Assembly (NCBI RefSeq): GCF_036381655.1
Contig: NZ_DASVCJ010000029.1
Location: forward strand, 1-64,000
Length of the DNA: 64,000 bases
DNA from: Ferrovibrio sp036381655
GTDB lineage: Bacteria > Pseudomonadota > Alphaproteobacteria > Ferrovibrionales > Ferrovibrionaceae
Direction of reading: 5' to 3'
Shown here: positions 26,179 to 34,579 of the stretch, one piece after another
Layout: each line of letters opens with the position of its first letter
How positions within the stretch are numbered: the stretch's first letter is position 1
Notes under the pieces: model-generated
The model's database searches: none
The model's input: only the letters and a program-made list of their open reading frames with translations
What the model was told of the DNA's origin: nothing
Position numbers and translations under genes: made by a program

Positions 26179-27071
26179 ATGAGTTTTTCTCAGCCGCCCG
26201 ACCGCCTGCCCTCGCTCAACGCCCTGCGCGCCTTCGAGGTCGCCGGGCGGCATCTGAGCTTCACCCGCGCCGCGCGGGAGCTGCATGTCACGCAGGGCGC
26301 GGTCAGCCGCCTGGTCAAGCAGCTCGAGGAGGATCTCGGCGTCATGCTGTTCCAGCGCGGCCCGCGCGGCCTGGAACTGACGGCCGCCGGCGCCGGCTAT
26401 CTGCCGGCGTTGAGCGATGCCTTCCAGCGGCTGGTGGCGGCCACGCAGCTCGTCTCGCGCCCGGCGCGGCAGCCGAATCACCTGCCATCGCCATGCTGCC
26501 GACCTTCGCCATGCGCTGGTTCATGCCCCGGCTGGCCGATTTCCATCGCCGGCATCCGGAGATCACGGTGGATGTCACCAGCGCCGACCGGCCGATCGAC
26601 TTCCAGGCCGAACCGATCGATGTCGGCATCCAGTACGGCACCGGAAACTGGCCCGAGCTGACCGCAGAATTCCTCATGGGCGAAACGGTCATCCTGGTCG
26701 CCAGCCCGGCCTTGCTGAAAGCCAGGCCGGTGAGGCAGCCCGACGATGTGCGCCGCCATGTGCTGCTGACCCATTCGACCCGGCCGGAAGCCTGGGCGGA
26801 ATGGTTCGCCGCCGCCGGCCTGAAGGCGCCGAAGGCCGCGCGCGGGCCGGCCTTCGAGCATTTCTTCATGTCGATCGAAGCCGCCGCAAACGGCCTCGGC
26901 CTCGCTCTGGTGCCGGACATCTTCGTGCAGGCCGAGCTCGCCGATGGCCGCCTGGTCGAACCCTTGCCGCGCTGTCGCCTGGCGCGCAAGGGCGGCTATT
27001 ATCTGCTGCATCTGCCGGGCCGCGGGCGCGAGCCGGCGATCAAGGCGTTCCGCGACTGGCTGCTCGGCTAG
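26179..27071 (+). pseudogene. LysR-family regulator, interrupted by a frameshift
   Basis: Codons from 26179 give a clean LysR/GcvA-type N-terminus (SLNALRAFEVAGRHLSFTRA and VTQGAVSRLVKQLEEDLGV). After about 26470 the reading frame shifts by minus one, and the effector domain continues in the other frame from IAMLPTFAMRWFMPRL to the stop at 27071. One missing base explains it, so the gene may be recently inactivated or may carry a sequencing error. No slippery heptamer is seen. If intact it would encode about 297 residues, divergent from the VOC gene it may control. Confidence 0.75.
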
Positions 27072-27114
27072 CCGGCCCTAGTCTTTTTTGCCCACTCTCC
27101 CATATTGGCGAGCC

Positions 27115-28110
27115 ATGCCTATTTTTTCCGTCCTCGACCTGTCACCGATCCTGCAAGGCAGCGATGCCGCGCAATCCTTCCGCAACACGCTCGACCTCGC
27201 CCGCCATGCCGAGAGCTGGGGTTACAAGCGCTATTGGATGGCCGAGCATCACAACATGCCCGGGGTCGCCTCTGCCGCGACCGCCGTGCTGATCGGCCAT
27301 GTCGCCGGCGGGACCAAGACGATCCGCGTCGGCGCCGGCGGCGTCATGCTGCCCAACCACGCGCCGCTGGTGATCGCCGAGCAATTCGGCACCCTGGCCT
27401 CGCTATACCCCGGACGGATCGATCTGGGCCTGGGCCGCGCGCCGGGCACGGATCAGCTCACCATGCGCGCCCTGCGGCGCAATCTCGATTCCGATGAGGA
27501 TCAGTTTCCGCGCGACGTGCTGGAGCTGCTGGCCTATTTCGAACCGGCCGAACCCGATCAGCGCATCCGCGCCGTGCCCGGCGCAGGCCTGAAGGTGCCG
27601 GTATGGATTCTGGGCTCCAGCCTGTTCGGCGCGCAGCTTGCCGCCATGCTCGGCCTGCCCTATGCCTTTGCCTCGCATTTCGCGCCGGCGCAGATGATGG
27701 ATGCCATCGCCATCTACCGCGAGCGCTTCAAGCCCTCCGAATACCTGCAGAAGCCCTATGTGATGCTTGGCTTCAACATCTTCGCCGCCGACAGCGATGA
27801 CGCGGCGATGACCCTGTCCACGTCGTGGAAGCAGGCCTTCGTCAATCTGCGCAGCGGCCGCCCCTCGCCGCTGCCGCCGCCCAGGCCGGGCTACGACGAA
27901 GAATTGCCGCCGCAGTTCAAGGCGATGCTGCAGCAGGTTCTGTCCTGCTCGGCGATTGGCTCGCCCGCGACCGTGAAAGCCAGGCTGGAGGATTTCCTGC
28001 AGAAGACGCAGGCCGACGAACTGATGCTGACGGCGCAGATCTTCGATCACGCCGCGCGGCTGCGCTCTTTCGAAATCGCTGCGGAGATACGGGGCAGCAT
28101 GCGGCAATGA
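27115..28110 (+). CDS. LLM-class (luciferase-like) flavin oxidoreductase
   Basis: A 331-residue bacterial-luciferase-fold enzyme that likely uses reduced flavin, from a MsnO8-type group (MPIFSVLDLSPILQGSDA, GRIDLGLGRAPGTDQ, WILGSSLFGAQLAA). Substrate unknown. The start at 27115 is placed from the conserved beginning; an upstream in-frame codon at 27088 lies inside the LysR tail. Confidence 0.85.
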   Translation: MPIFSVLDLSPILQGSDAAQSFRNTLDLARHAESWGYKRYWMAEHHNMPGVASAATAVLIGHVAGGTKTIRVGAGGVMLPNHAPLVIAEQFGTLASLYPGRIDLGLGRAPGTDQLTMRALRRNLDSDEDQFPRDVLELLAYFEPAEPDQRIRAVPGAGLKVPVWILGSSLFGAQLAAMLGLPYAFASHFAPAQMMDAIAIYRERFKPSEYLQKPYVMLGFNIFAADSDDAAMTLSTSWKQAFVNLRSGRPSPLPPPRPGYDEELPPQFKAMLQQVLSCSAIGSPATVKARLEDFLQKTQADELMLTAQIFDHAARLRSFEIAAEIRGSMRQ

Positions 28111-28200
28111 GTTCTGCCAGACCTGCCGATATGCGCAGATATGCATTCCCGATTGCAATTCGTCGCGGCGGCCGGCAGAATTTGAAGCACGGCCTGCGAA

Positions 28201-28552
28201 GTGCATATCGAACGACTGCTCGATGACATTGAGGCGACCCGATCGATCTCGCCGAGTGGCGCGCGGCCGTGGCGCAAATCGAGGGCGTCCGGATAGCGGA
28301 AGGCAACGTCAAGGCCGGCAACCCGAAAACCGGCGAAAGCATAAAATCAGCAACTTCGGTGGCGACACCGAAATCCTGCTGCCCGATCAACGCTGGGGGC
28401 GTTTTTCCCGCTGGATGCCGGGAGGCCGCATCTCACTTGCGGTGACGGACGATTTCAGTTCCCCCAACTCGACGATGCGGCGCATCGCCGCGCAACTGGC
28501 CGGTCAATTGAACGCCCGCCTCGTCGGCGACGAGGGTGAATTTTACGATTGA
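28201..28552 (+). pseudogene. Small conserved-looking protein gene with two frameshifts
   Basis: Reading three frames in turn gives one coherent protein of about 117 residues. Frame 1 from GTG 28201: VHIERLLDDIEATR. Then from about 28242: IDLAEWRAAVAQIEGVRIAE through KTGESIK. Then from 28346: ISNFGGDTEILLPDQRWG through ARLVGDEGEFYD and a TGA. Each junction needs one missing base; the second is in a run of four A. Inference: a recently decayed gene or sequencing errors. I do not recognise the family. Confidence 0.6.
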
Positions 28553-28575
28553 ACGACGTATTCCCGGAACGATCG

Positions 28576-29490
28576 TCAGGGCGTCCGCTCGATCATCGTG
28601 CCGACGCCATGCGGCGTGAACAGTTCGAGCAGCAGCACATGCGGAATGCGGCCATCCAGGATATGCGCCGCCTGCACGCCGCCGCGCACGGCATCCAGGC
28701 AGGTTTCCACCTTCGGGATCATACCGCCGGAAATGGTGCCGTCGCCCATCAGCATCAGCGCCTCCTTGGCGGTGAGCGTCGGGATCAGCTTCTTGTCCTT
28801 GTTCAGCACGCCGGCGACATCGGTCAGCATCAGCAGCTTGCTGGCGCCGACAGCCGCGGCGATCGCGCCGGCCGAGGTGTCGGCATTGATGTTGTAGGTC
28901 TCGCCGTTCTCGCCGACGCCGATCGGCGCCACGACGGGGATGACGTTTGAATTCTGCAGGGTGCGCAGGATTTCCGGGTTGATCCGCACCGGCTCGCCGA
29001 CGAAGCCGAGATCGAGCAGCTTCTCGATATTGGAGCCGGGATCGCGCACGGAACGGCGCAGCTTGCGCGCCTCGATCAGCTTGCCGTCCTTGCCCGACAG
29101 GCCGATGCCCGTGCCGCCCGCGGTGCCGATGGCGGACACGATCTGCTTGTTGATCGAGCCGGCCAGTACCATCTCGACGATCTCGACGGTCGCCTGATCG
29201 GTCACCCGCAGCCCGTCGACGAACTCGCTCTTGATCTTGAGCCGCTCCAACATGGCGCCGATCTGCGGGCCGCCGCCATGGACGACGATCGGATTGATGC
29301 CGACCTGCTTGATCAGCACGACGTCGCGGGCGAATTGATGCGCCAGTTCCTCGTCGCCCATGGCATGACCGCCATATTTGATCACCATGGTCTGGCCGGC
29401 GAAGCGGCGCATATAGGGCAGAGCCTCGGAAAGGACCTTGGCGGTTTCCTGCAGATGCGCTTCGAGAGGCTTGGGGCCGGCAGTCTTCAT
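28576..29490 (-). CDS. argB: Acetylglutamate kinase
   Basis: Phosphorylates N-acetylglutamate, second step of arginine synthesis. A 304-residue amino acid kinase fold: VIKYGGHAMG with the phosphate-binding Lys, VHGGGPQIG, and the C-terminal GGMIPKVE for nucleotide binding. Start at 29490 (MKTAGPKPLEAHLQETAKVL) is that of alphaproteobacterial orthologues. It follows engB by 46 bases on the same strand, the usual order. Confidence 0.96.
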   Translation of the reverse strand: MKTAGPKPLEAHLQETAKVLSEALPYMRRFAGQTMVIKYGGHAMGDEELAHQFARDVVLIKQVGINPIVVHGGGPQIGAMLERLKIKSEFVDGLRVTDQATVEIVEMVLAGSINKQIVSAIGTAGGTGIGLSGKDGKLIEARKLRRSVRDPGSNIEKLLDLGFVGEPVRINPEILRTLQNSNVIPVVAPIGVGENGETYNINADTSAGAIAAAVGASKLLMLTDVAGVLNKDKKLIPTLTAKEALMLMGDGTISGGMIPKVETCLDAVRGGVQAAHILDGRIPHVLLLELFTPHGVGTMIERTP

Positions 29491-29536
29491 GGCGGGGCTC
29501 TTGGGTCGGACGGGTCGGATACGGTCGTTCCGGGGG

Positions 29537-30202
29537 TTATACGGTCGCCGGGGCCAGGGCGGCAAGCTCGGCGCGCAGTTCGGCGATGCCGCTGGCGGTC
29601 TGACTGGAGGTCACGCGGATGACGGGATGGGCCGCGACATGGCGGGACAGCGCCGCCGCCGTGGCGGACTTCACCCTGGCCAGCTCGGCGGGGCCGGTCT
29701 TGTCCGCCTTGGTCAGCACCACCTGATAGACCACCGCCGATTTGTCCAGCAGCGTCATGATGTCCTCGTCGCCGGGCTTCAGGCCATGCCGGCTGTCGAC
29801 CAGCAGGCAGACCCGCAGCAATTCCGGCCGGCCCTTGAGGTAGGCGCGCGTCGTCTCGGTCCAGGCAGCGGCCTTGGCCTTGCCGACCGCCGAATAGCCA
29901 TAGCCCGGCAGATCGACGAGGGTCAGCGTGCCGTTGCCGAGATCGAAGAAATTGAGCTGCTGGGTGCGGCCCGGCGTGTTGGAGGTGCGCGCCAGCGCCT
30001 TGCGCCCGGTCAGCGCGTTGATCAGCGAGGATTTGCCGACATTGGAACGCCCGGCGAAGGCGATTTCCGGGCCGCGCGCCGGCGGCAGCTGGGCCATGGT
30101 CATGGCGCCGGCGAAGAACTCGCAGGAGCCGACGAAAAGCAGCCGGCCGCGCTCAAGCGCGGCCGGTGCGATCTCTTCCGTAGCGGCCGGCAGATCGGCC
30201 AT
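29537..30202 (-). CDS. engB: Ribosome biogenesis GTPase EngB (YsxC/YihA)
   Basis: An Era-like GTPase needed for assembly of the large ribosomal subunit. 221 residues with G1 GRSNVGKS (51-58), G3 DLPG and G4 TKAD. Sits directly downstream of yidC in a leftward run, the arrangement common in alphaproteobacteria. Confidence 0.95.
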   Translation of the reverse strand: MADLPAATEEIAPAALERGRLLFVGSCEFFAGAMTMAQLPPARGPEIAFAGRSNVGKSSLINALTGRKALARTSNTPGRTQQLNFFDLGNGTLTLVDLPGYGYSAVGKAKAAAWTETTRAYLKGRPELLRVCLLVDSRHGLKPGDEDIMTLLDKSAVVYQVVLTKADKTGPAELARVKSATAAALSRHVAAHPVIRVTSSQTASGIAELRAELAALAPATV

Positions 30203-30214
30203 CGCAGGACATTC

Positions 30215-32041
30215 CTACTTTGCCGGTTTCGGCGCGGGCTTTTCGGCGCCGCCGCCGATCTTCACCCCCATCCGCTTCATGATCACGTATTGCTGCAGGA
30301 CGGAGAGCGTGTTGTTCCAGCTCCAGTAGATCACCAGGCCGGCGGCGAAGCGGCCGAGCATGAAGGTGAAGACGATCGGCATGAAGGTGAAAATCTTCGC
30401 CTGCACCGGATCGGGCGGCGTCGGATTCATCTTCATCTGCAGGAACATGGTGATGCCCATGATGATCGGCCAGACGCCGAGCGAGACGATATGCAGCGGG
30501 CCGAGATCGGGCACCGCCCAGGGCAGCAGGCCGAAGCCGTTGATCCACGACGTCGGATCCGGCGCCGAGAGATCGTGGATCCAGCCGAAGAACGGCGCAT
30601 GCCGCATCTCGATGGTGATGTAAAGCACCTTGTAGAGCGAGAAGAAGACCGGAATCTGCAGGAAGATCGGCAGACAGCCGGCGGCCGGATTGACTTTCTC
30701 CTTCTTGTAGAGCGCCATCAGCTCCTTCTGCATCATCTCTCGGTTGTCGGCGTAGCGCTCGCGCAGCTTCTGCATCTCCGGCTGCAGCTTCTTCATCGCG
30801 CTCATGGAGACGTAGGATTTGTACGCCAGGGGGAAGAACAGCACCTTGACGATCACGGTCACCGCCAGCATGGCGAGGCCGATATTGCCGATCAGGTGAT
30901 AGAAGAAGTCGATGGTGAAGAACATCGGCCGGGTGAGGAAATAGAACCAGCCCCAGTCGATCGAGAGATCGAAGCGCGGGATATGCAGTTCCTCTTCATA
31001 CCGGTCGATCAGCTTCACCTCCTTGGCGCCGGCGAACAGCATGCCCGTGGTCTCGACCGATTTGCCCGGCTCGACCTGCTTGCCGCCGCCGAGATAATCG
31101 ACCTGATAGCGCTCGGCCACGCCATTCGCGGCCGGCACATGGCTGAAGCGCGCCTTCACATGCTGATCCAGGCCCGGGATCAGGGCGGCTTCCCAATATT
31201 TGTCGGTGATGCCGAGCCAGCCTCCGACCGAGTCGAATTCCTGCGCCTTCTCGCCGGCCAGATCCTTGTAGCTGAACTCCTTCAGCGTGCCGTTGTCGTC
31301 GGCCTTCTCGCGGAAGACGCCGAGCGGGCCTTCATGCAGGATGTAGAGCCCCGCCGTGGTCGGCGTGCCGTGGCGCGAAACCAGCGCATAGGGGAACAGC
31401 GTCACCGGCTTGTCGCCCTTGTTCTCGACCTTCTGGGTGACGGTGAACATGAAATTGTCGTCGACCTTGATGACGCGGGTGAAGACGAGGCCCTGTCCGT
31501 TATCCCAGGTCAGCGTCACCGGCTCGTTGGTGCGCAGCACCTGCTTGTCGGCGGTCCAGCGGGTCTGGCCGTTCGGCAGGGCAACGCCGTCGCCGCTCGC
31601 AGTCCAGCCGAACTCGGCGTAATACGGCTCGGGGCCGCCGGCCGGCGAGAGCAGATGGATCGGCGCGCTGTCGGGCTCGATGGTTTCCTTGTATTCCGGC
31701 AGCACGATGTCGTCGATGCGGGCGCCGAGCAGATTGATCGAGCCGGTCAGGCGCTTGCCCTCGATCTTCACGCGCGGCGTCTCGGCCAGCGCCTTCTCGC
31801 GGCTGAGGGTCTGCCCGGCGGCCTGCTGCGCCAGGCTCGGCAGTTGCGGCAGTTCGGCACTGCCCGGCTTGGCGCCGCCCGATGGCGCCGGAGCGTTCGA
31901 TTGTCCGGCCGTCGCCTGCTGCTGCGTCGCCTGCTGCTCGCGCAGGCGGTCCTGGCGCGGCTTTTCGACGAAGAACTGGAAGCCCAGCAGGATCGCCACC
32001 GACACGGCGATCGCGATAATGAGATTCTTCTGGTCGGACAT
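30215..32041 (-). CDS. yidC: Membrane protein insertase YidC
   Basis: Inserts membrane proteins, alone or with SecYEG. The 608-residue product has an N-terminal anchor helix, a long periplasmic domain (about 60-360) and the conserved C-terminal insertase core with SYVSMSAMKKLQPEM and further helices, ending in a basic tail. The periplasmic spacer is Gln/Ala-rich between residues 35 and 65. It overlaps the yidD stop by one base. Confidence 0.97.
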   Translation of the reverse strand: MSDQKNLIIAIAVSVAILLGFQFFVEKPRQDRLREQQATQQQATAGQSNAPAPSGGAKPGSAELPQLPSLAQQAAGQTLSREKALAETPRVKIEGKRLTGSINLLGARIDDIVLPEYKETIEPDSAPIHLLSPAGGPEPYYAEFGWTASGDGVALPNGQTRWTADKQVLRTNEPVTLTWDNGQGLVFTRVIKVDDNFMFTVTQKVENKGDKPVTLFPYALVSRHGTPTTAGLYILHEGPLGVFREKADDNGTLKEFSYKDLAGEKAQEFDSVGGWLGITDKYWEAALIPGLDQHVKARFSHVPAANGVAERYQVDYLGGGKQVEPGKSVETTGMLFAGAKEVKLIDRYEEELHIPRFDLSIDWGWFYFLTRPMFFTIDFFYHLIGNIGLAMLAVTVIVKVLFFPLAYKSYVSMSAMKKLQPEMQKLRERYADNREMMQKELMALYKKEKVNPAAGCLPIFLQIPVFFSLYKVLYITIEMRHAPFFGWIHDLSAPDPTSWINGFGLLPWAVPDLGPLHIVSLGVWPIIMGITMFLQMKMNPTPPDPVQAKIFTFMPIVFTFMLGRFAAGLVIYWSWNNTLSVLQQYVIMKRMGVKIGGGAEKPAPKPAK

Positions 32042-32316
32042 CAGACAGAGCCTTGTTGCACGGATGAAGTCTTCGGCGCGGCCGGCGCGGATCGCACCGG
32101 CGGCACCGGATCGAAGCCGCTGCCGCCCAGGGGATGGCAGCGGGCAAGCCGGCGAATGGCGAGATAACTGCCTTTCACCCCGCCGTGTTTCTCCAGCGCC
32201 TCGAGCGCATAGCAGGAACAGGTCGGTTGATAGCGGCAGTTATGGCCCAGCCAGGGCGACAGGAACAACCGATAGGCCTGCACCGGAAGCGCCGCAAGAC
32301 GCGCCAGCGGCGTCAT
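32041..32316 (-). CDS. yidD: Membrane protein insertion efficiency factor YidD
   Basis: A 91-residue amphipathic protein assisting YidC-dependent insertion. The family core YRLFLSPWLGHNCRYQPTCSCYALEALEKHG with its cysteines is present. The ATG overlaps the rnpA stop by four bases (ATGA). Confidence 0.94.
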   Translation of the reverse strand: MTPLARLAALPVQAYRLFLSPWLGHNCRYQPTCSCYALEALEKHGGVKGSYLAIRRLARCHPLGGSGFDPVPPVRSAPAAPKTSSVQQGSV

Positions 32317-32678
32317 GCCGCACCCCCGTCCTGCCGGTGCCAGAGCTTCAGCTTTTTCAAGGCGTTTTCCAGGTCCCGGCGCAACGCCGCGAAGTCCCGC
32401 GCCGGCGTCGCCTGCCGCGCGACCAGGACATAGTCATAACCCGGCGCGGCATGCTGCGGCAGGACCTCGCCCGCCAGGGCCTTGAGCCGGCGCCGCGCCC
32501 GGTTGCGCGTCACTGCATTGCCGACCTTGCGCGATGCGGTGAAACCGACCCGGCGCATATCGTCCTCCCCGGGGGCAGCTTGCAGCAACAGGCCCGGCAA
32601 TGCCGCCCGTCGGTCGGCCGCCTGCACCCGGAGATAATCCGCGCGGCGGCGGAGTCGCTCGACGCCGCCTGTCGCCAT
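32313..32678 (-). CDS. rnpA: Ribonuclease P protein component
   Basis: The protein subunit that helps RNase P RNA mature tRNA 5' ends. The 121-residue product has the signature FTASRKVGNAVTRNRARRRLKAL, including the RNR RNA-binding motif. Start at 32678 (MATGGVERLRRRADYL); a much longer open frame runs upstream through rpmH but is not real. It follows rpmH by eight bases. Confidence 0.95.
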   Translation of the reverse strand: MATGGVERLRRRADYLRVQAADRRAALPGLLLQAAPGEDDMRRVGFTASRKVGNAVTRNRARRRLKALAGEVLPQHAAPGYDYVLVARQATPARDFAALRRDLENALKKLKLWHRQDGGAA

Positions 32679-32686
32679 CGGAAAAA

Positions 32687-32821
32687 TTAGGCCGAGAGTT
32701 TCTTGCGGCCGATGGCGCGCCGATTGGCCAGCACCTTCTGGCCGCCCTTGGTGGCCATGCGGGCGCGGAAACCGTGGCGGCGCTTGCGCACCAGCTTGCT
32801 GGGTTGATAGGTCCGTTTCAC
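32687..32821 (-). CDS. rpmH: 50S ribosomal protein L34
   Basis: A 44-residue ribosomal protein read from a GTG at 32821: MKRTYQPSKLVRKRRHGF then RARMATKGGQKVLANRRAIG and RKKLSA. It is first in the rpmH-rnpA-yidD-yidC-engB-argB run. A near-consensus promoter lies about 110 bp upstream. Confidence 0.97.
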   Translation of the reverse strand: MKRTYQPSKLVRKRRHGFRARMATKGGQKVLANRRAIGRKKLSA

Positions 32822-32895
32822 AACCGCTCTCCGTTTCACCAAGCCGATTTTCGTCGCGGAATTCCAACGAAAATGGCCAATAACACGCGTAAATA

Positions 32896-32915
32896 GGGGG
32901 CCTGGTGAGGCCCCC
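32896..32915 (-). promoter_or_regulatory. Leader hairpin in the rpmH transcript
   Basis: A perfect 7-bp GC stem (GGGGGCC at 32896-32902 against GGCCCCC at 32909-32915) with a 6-nt loop, about 20 bases past the predicted rpmH transcription start. It could be a protective 5' stem or an attenuation site; there is no run of T directly behind it on the minus strand. Confidence 0.4.
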
Positions 32916-32934
32916 CGGACAAATTCGGTCCCGC

Positions 32935-32963
32935 TGTATACGGGCTGAAACCGGGTAAGTCAA
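32935..32963 (-). promoter_or_regulatory. Sigma-70 type promoter for rpmH
   Basis: On the minus strand TTGACT (32958-32963) and TATACA (32935-32940) are separated by 17 bases, close to the vegetative consensus. The implied leader to rpmH is about 105 bases. Confidence 0.65.
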
Positions 32964-33005
32964 CTTGAGCCTGTCACGAAAGCCAGAATGCAGGGGGCTT
33001 TCGTG

Positions 33006-33034
33006 TTGACGGCGGGTGGACCAGCCCCTATAAC
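33006..33034 (+). promoter_or_regulatory. Sigma-70 type promoter for rpmB
   Basis: TTGACG (33006-33011) and TATAAC (33029-33034) with a 17-base spacer, 47 bases before the rpmB start. Back to back with the rpmH promoter, so two strong divergent ribosomal promoters share this gap. Confidence 0.65.
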
Positions 33035-33080
33035 CAGCCGCCAAATTTGCAGAAACACCGACTTCATTAAGAGGTTTACC

Positions 33081-33377
33081 ATGGCTCGCCGCTGCGATGT
33101 GACCGGCAAGGGCGTTCGGACCGGCAATAACGTCAGCCACGCCAACAACAAGACCCGGCGTCGTTTCCTGCCGAACCTGCATGCCGTCACGCTGATCAGC
33201 GAGGCGCTGGGCCGTAACGTGACGCTGCGGGTGTCCTCGCATGGCCTGCGCTCGGTCGAGCATAACGGCGGCATCGACAATTGGCTGCTCAAGACCAGCG
33301 ATACGCGCCTCTCGGACGAGGCCAAGGTGCTGAAGCGCAAGATCAAGAAGGCGCTGGCTGCCAAGCAGGCCGCCTGA
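33081..33377 (+). CDS. rpmB: 50S ribosomal protein L28
   Basis: A 98-residue ribosomal protein: MARRCDVTGKGVRTGNNVSH, then NNKTRRRFLPNLHAVTL, typical of L28 in this class. Start at 33081 is preceded by AGAGG. Single-gene unit with its own promoter and terminator. Confidence 0.96.
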   Translation: MARRCDVTGKGVRTGNNVSHANNKTRRRFLPNLHAVTLISEALGRNVTLRVSSHGLRSVEHNGGIDNWLLKTSDTRLSDEAKVLKRKIKKALAAKQAA

Positions 33378-33397
33378 GCCGACCCTGAAATCCGCAG

Positions 33398-33434
33398 CGC
33401 CCGCCGGTCCACCAGCCGGCGGGCGTTGTCGTTT
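33398..33434 (+). terminator. Terminator of rpmB
   Basis: A perfect 10-bp stem (33398-33407 against 33416-33425) with an 8-nt loop, followed by TTGTCGTTT, 21 bases after the rpmB stop. Confidence 0.65.
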
Positions 33435-33470
33435 CGGTGCCGGAGTCAGCGCCTGTATCAAGCGCCCGCA

Positions 33471-34499
33471 TCAGGGCCCGAGCCGGAAGACCATGAGCAG
33501 GGTCCGCTGCAGGCCGTTCCGGTTGTCGTCCGACATCACATACAGCCAGGCCGAACCGTCGGCGGCGCGGCGCGCATCCAGCGCCTCCATATTGTCGATC
33601 GAAACCGGACGCGCCCATTCCGCCAGGGTGGTCGCCTCCAGCCGCGCCTCGTTCACAGCCGCCGCCGGGATCAGGCGCAGCCGCGCCTTCGGGCCGACCA
33701 GCACCGTGAAATAGCGCTCCAGCACCACGACATCGCCATTCGGCAGGGCCGTCGCGTCGGTCGGCCGGAAATCGCCGCTTTTCGGCCAGCGGCGTTCCTC
33801 CCAGCAGCCATTGCGGCGCAGCCAGGCGGCCCCGGCCAATTTTCCGTCGGCATCGGCAAGCTCCAGATTCTCGCTGAACAGCAGAAGACCATCCTGCGGC
33901 AATGCCGCCATCGCCTCCACGCCGCCATTGGCGGGCTGGTCGGTGGCCGCCGGCGGCAGCGGCAGCGCCATCATCGCCGGGCCGCCCGGTTCGTCATAGA
34001 CCCAGACGCGATGCCAGTGCTCGAAGCCGACCAGCCAATGGCCGTCGGCGCTGCGCCGCAGCGATTCGGCATCGGCATCGTGCTTGCGCTCCAGTTGCCG
34101 GCCCTTGGCATCGCGCAGCGGCAGGATGCGCGCCTGGCGGATCGCGGCCGGCACGCCCCTGCCGTCGAGAGCGAAATCGAGCCGCAGCCAGTGGCCGAGA
34201 TCGGAGATCGCCCATAATCCCCTGCCGTCGGCATCGACGACGAGGCCGGAATAGCCGCCGAAGCGCTCGTCGTCGCTGGCCAGCACCAGACCACCGAGAT
34301 AGGTCAGGCTGCCCAGATGGCTCAAGCCGGGCTGCTCGGGGTTGAGATCGAGTAAGGCGCTGCGCACCGTCAAGGGCGGGCCGGGCTGCGCCGGCGCGGA
34401 TGCCGACTGCGCTTTGGAGGCCTGCGCCATCGAGAGTTGCGGCAAACCCGCCAGTCCCAGGCAAAAAAGCCAGGCGATCAGCGCTTTAGCGGCGGCCAT
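33471..34499 (-). CDS. Exported esterase-like phytase-domain protein
   Basis: A secreted beta-propeller-like protein of about 342 residues with a signal peptide (residues 1 to about 25, ending LSMAQA). It resembles the 'esterase-like activity of phytase' family: GGYSGLVVDADGRGLWAISDLGHWLRL and GNVSMEALDARRAADGSAW-like segments near the ends. Function in the family is poorly known. The start at 34499 is preferred over in-frame Mets at 34544 and 34559 because it opens the signal peptide directly and has AAGGGTGG upstream. Confidence 0.72.
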   Translation of the reverse strand: MAAAKALIAWLFCLGLAGLPQLSMAQASKAQSASAPAQPGPPLTVRSALLDLNPEQPGLSHLGSLTYLGGLVLASDDERFGGYSGLVVDADGRGLWAISDLGHWLRLDFALDGRGVPAAIRQARILPLRDAKGRQLERKHDADAESLRRSADGHWLVGFEHWHRVWVYDEPGGPAMMALPLPPAATDQPANGGVEAMAALPQDGLLLFSENLELADADGKLAGAAWLRRNGCWEERRWPKSGDFRPTDATALPNGDVVVLERYFTVLVGPKARLRLIPAAAVNEARLEATTLAEWARPVSIDNMEALDARRAADGSAWLYVMSDDNRNGLQRTLLMVFRLGP

Positions 34500-34579
34500 G
34501 CCACCCTTGCTGCGGCAAGCTTTGCTTTGTGAGGGAGAGTCCATCCGGTATGCTTCCATAAAGCCAGTCCAGTGAGGCC

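Noticed and set aside
24891..27071. One plus-strand open frame spanning the dehalogenase, VOC gene and LysR effector domain
   Set aside because: Only its final 200 codons are real (LysR effector domain); the rest is out of frame with the dehalogenase and antisense to the VOC gene.
29438..32167. Long plus-strand open frame opposite engB and yidC
   Set aside because: Shadow frame with no domain, rich in His/Gln/Arg.
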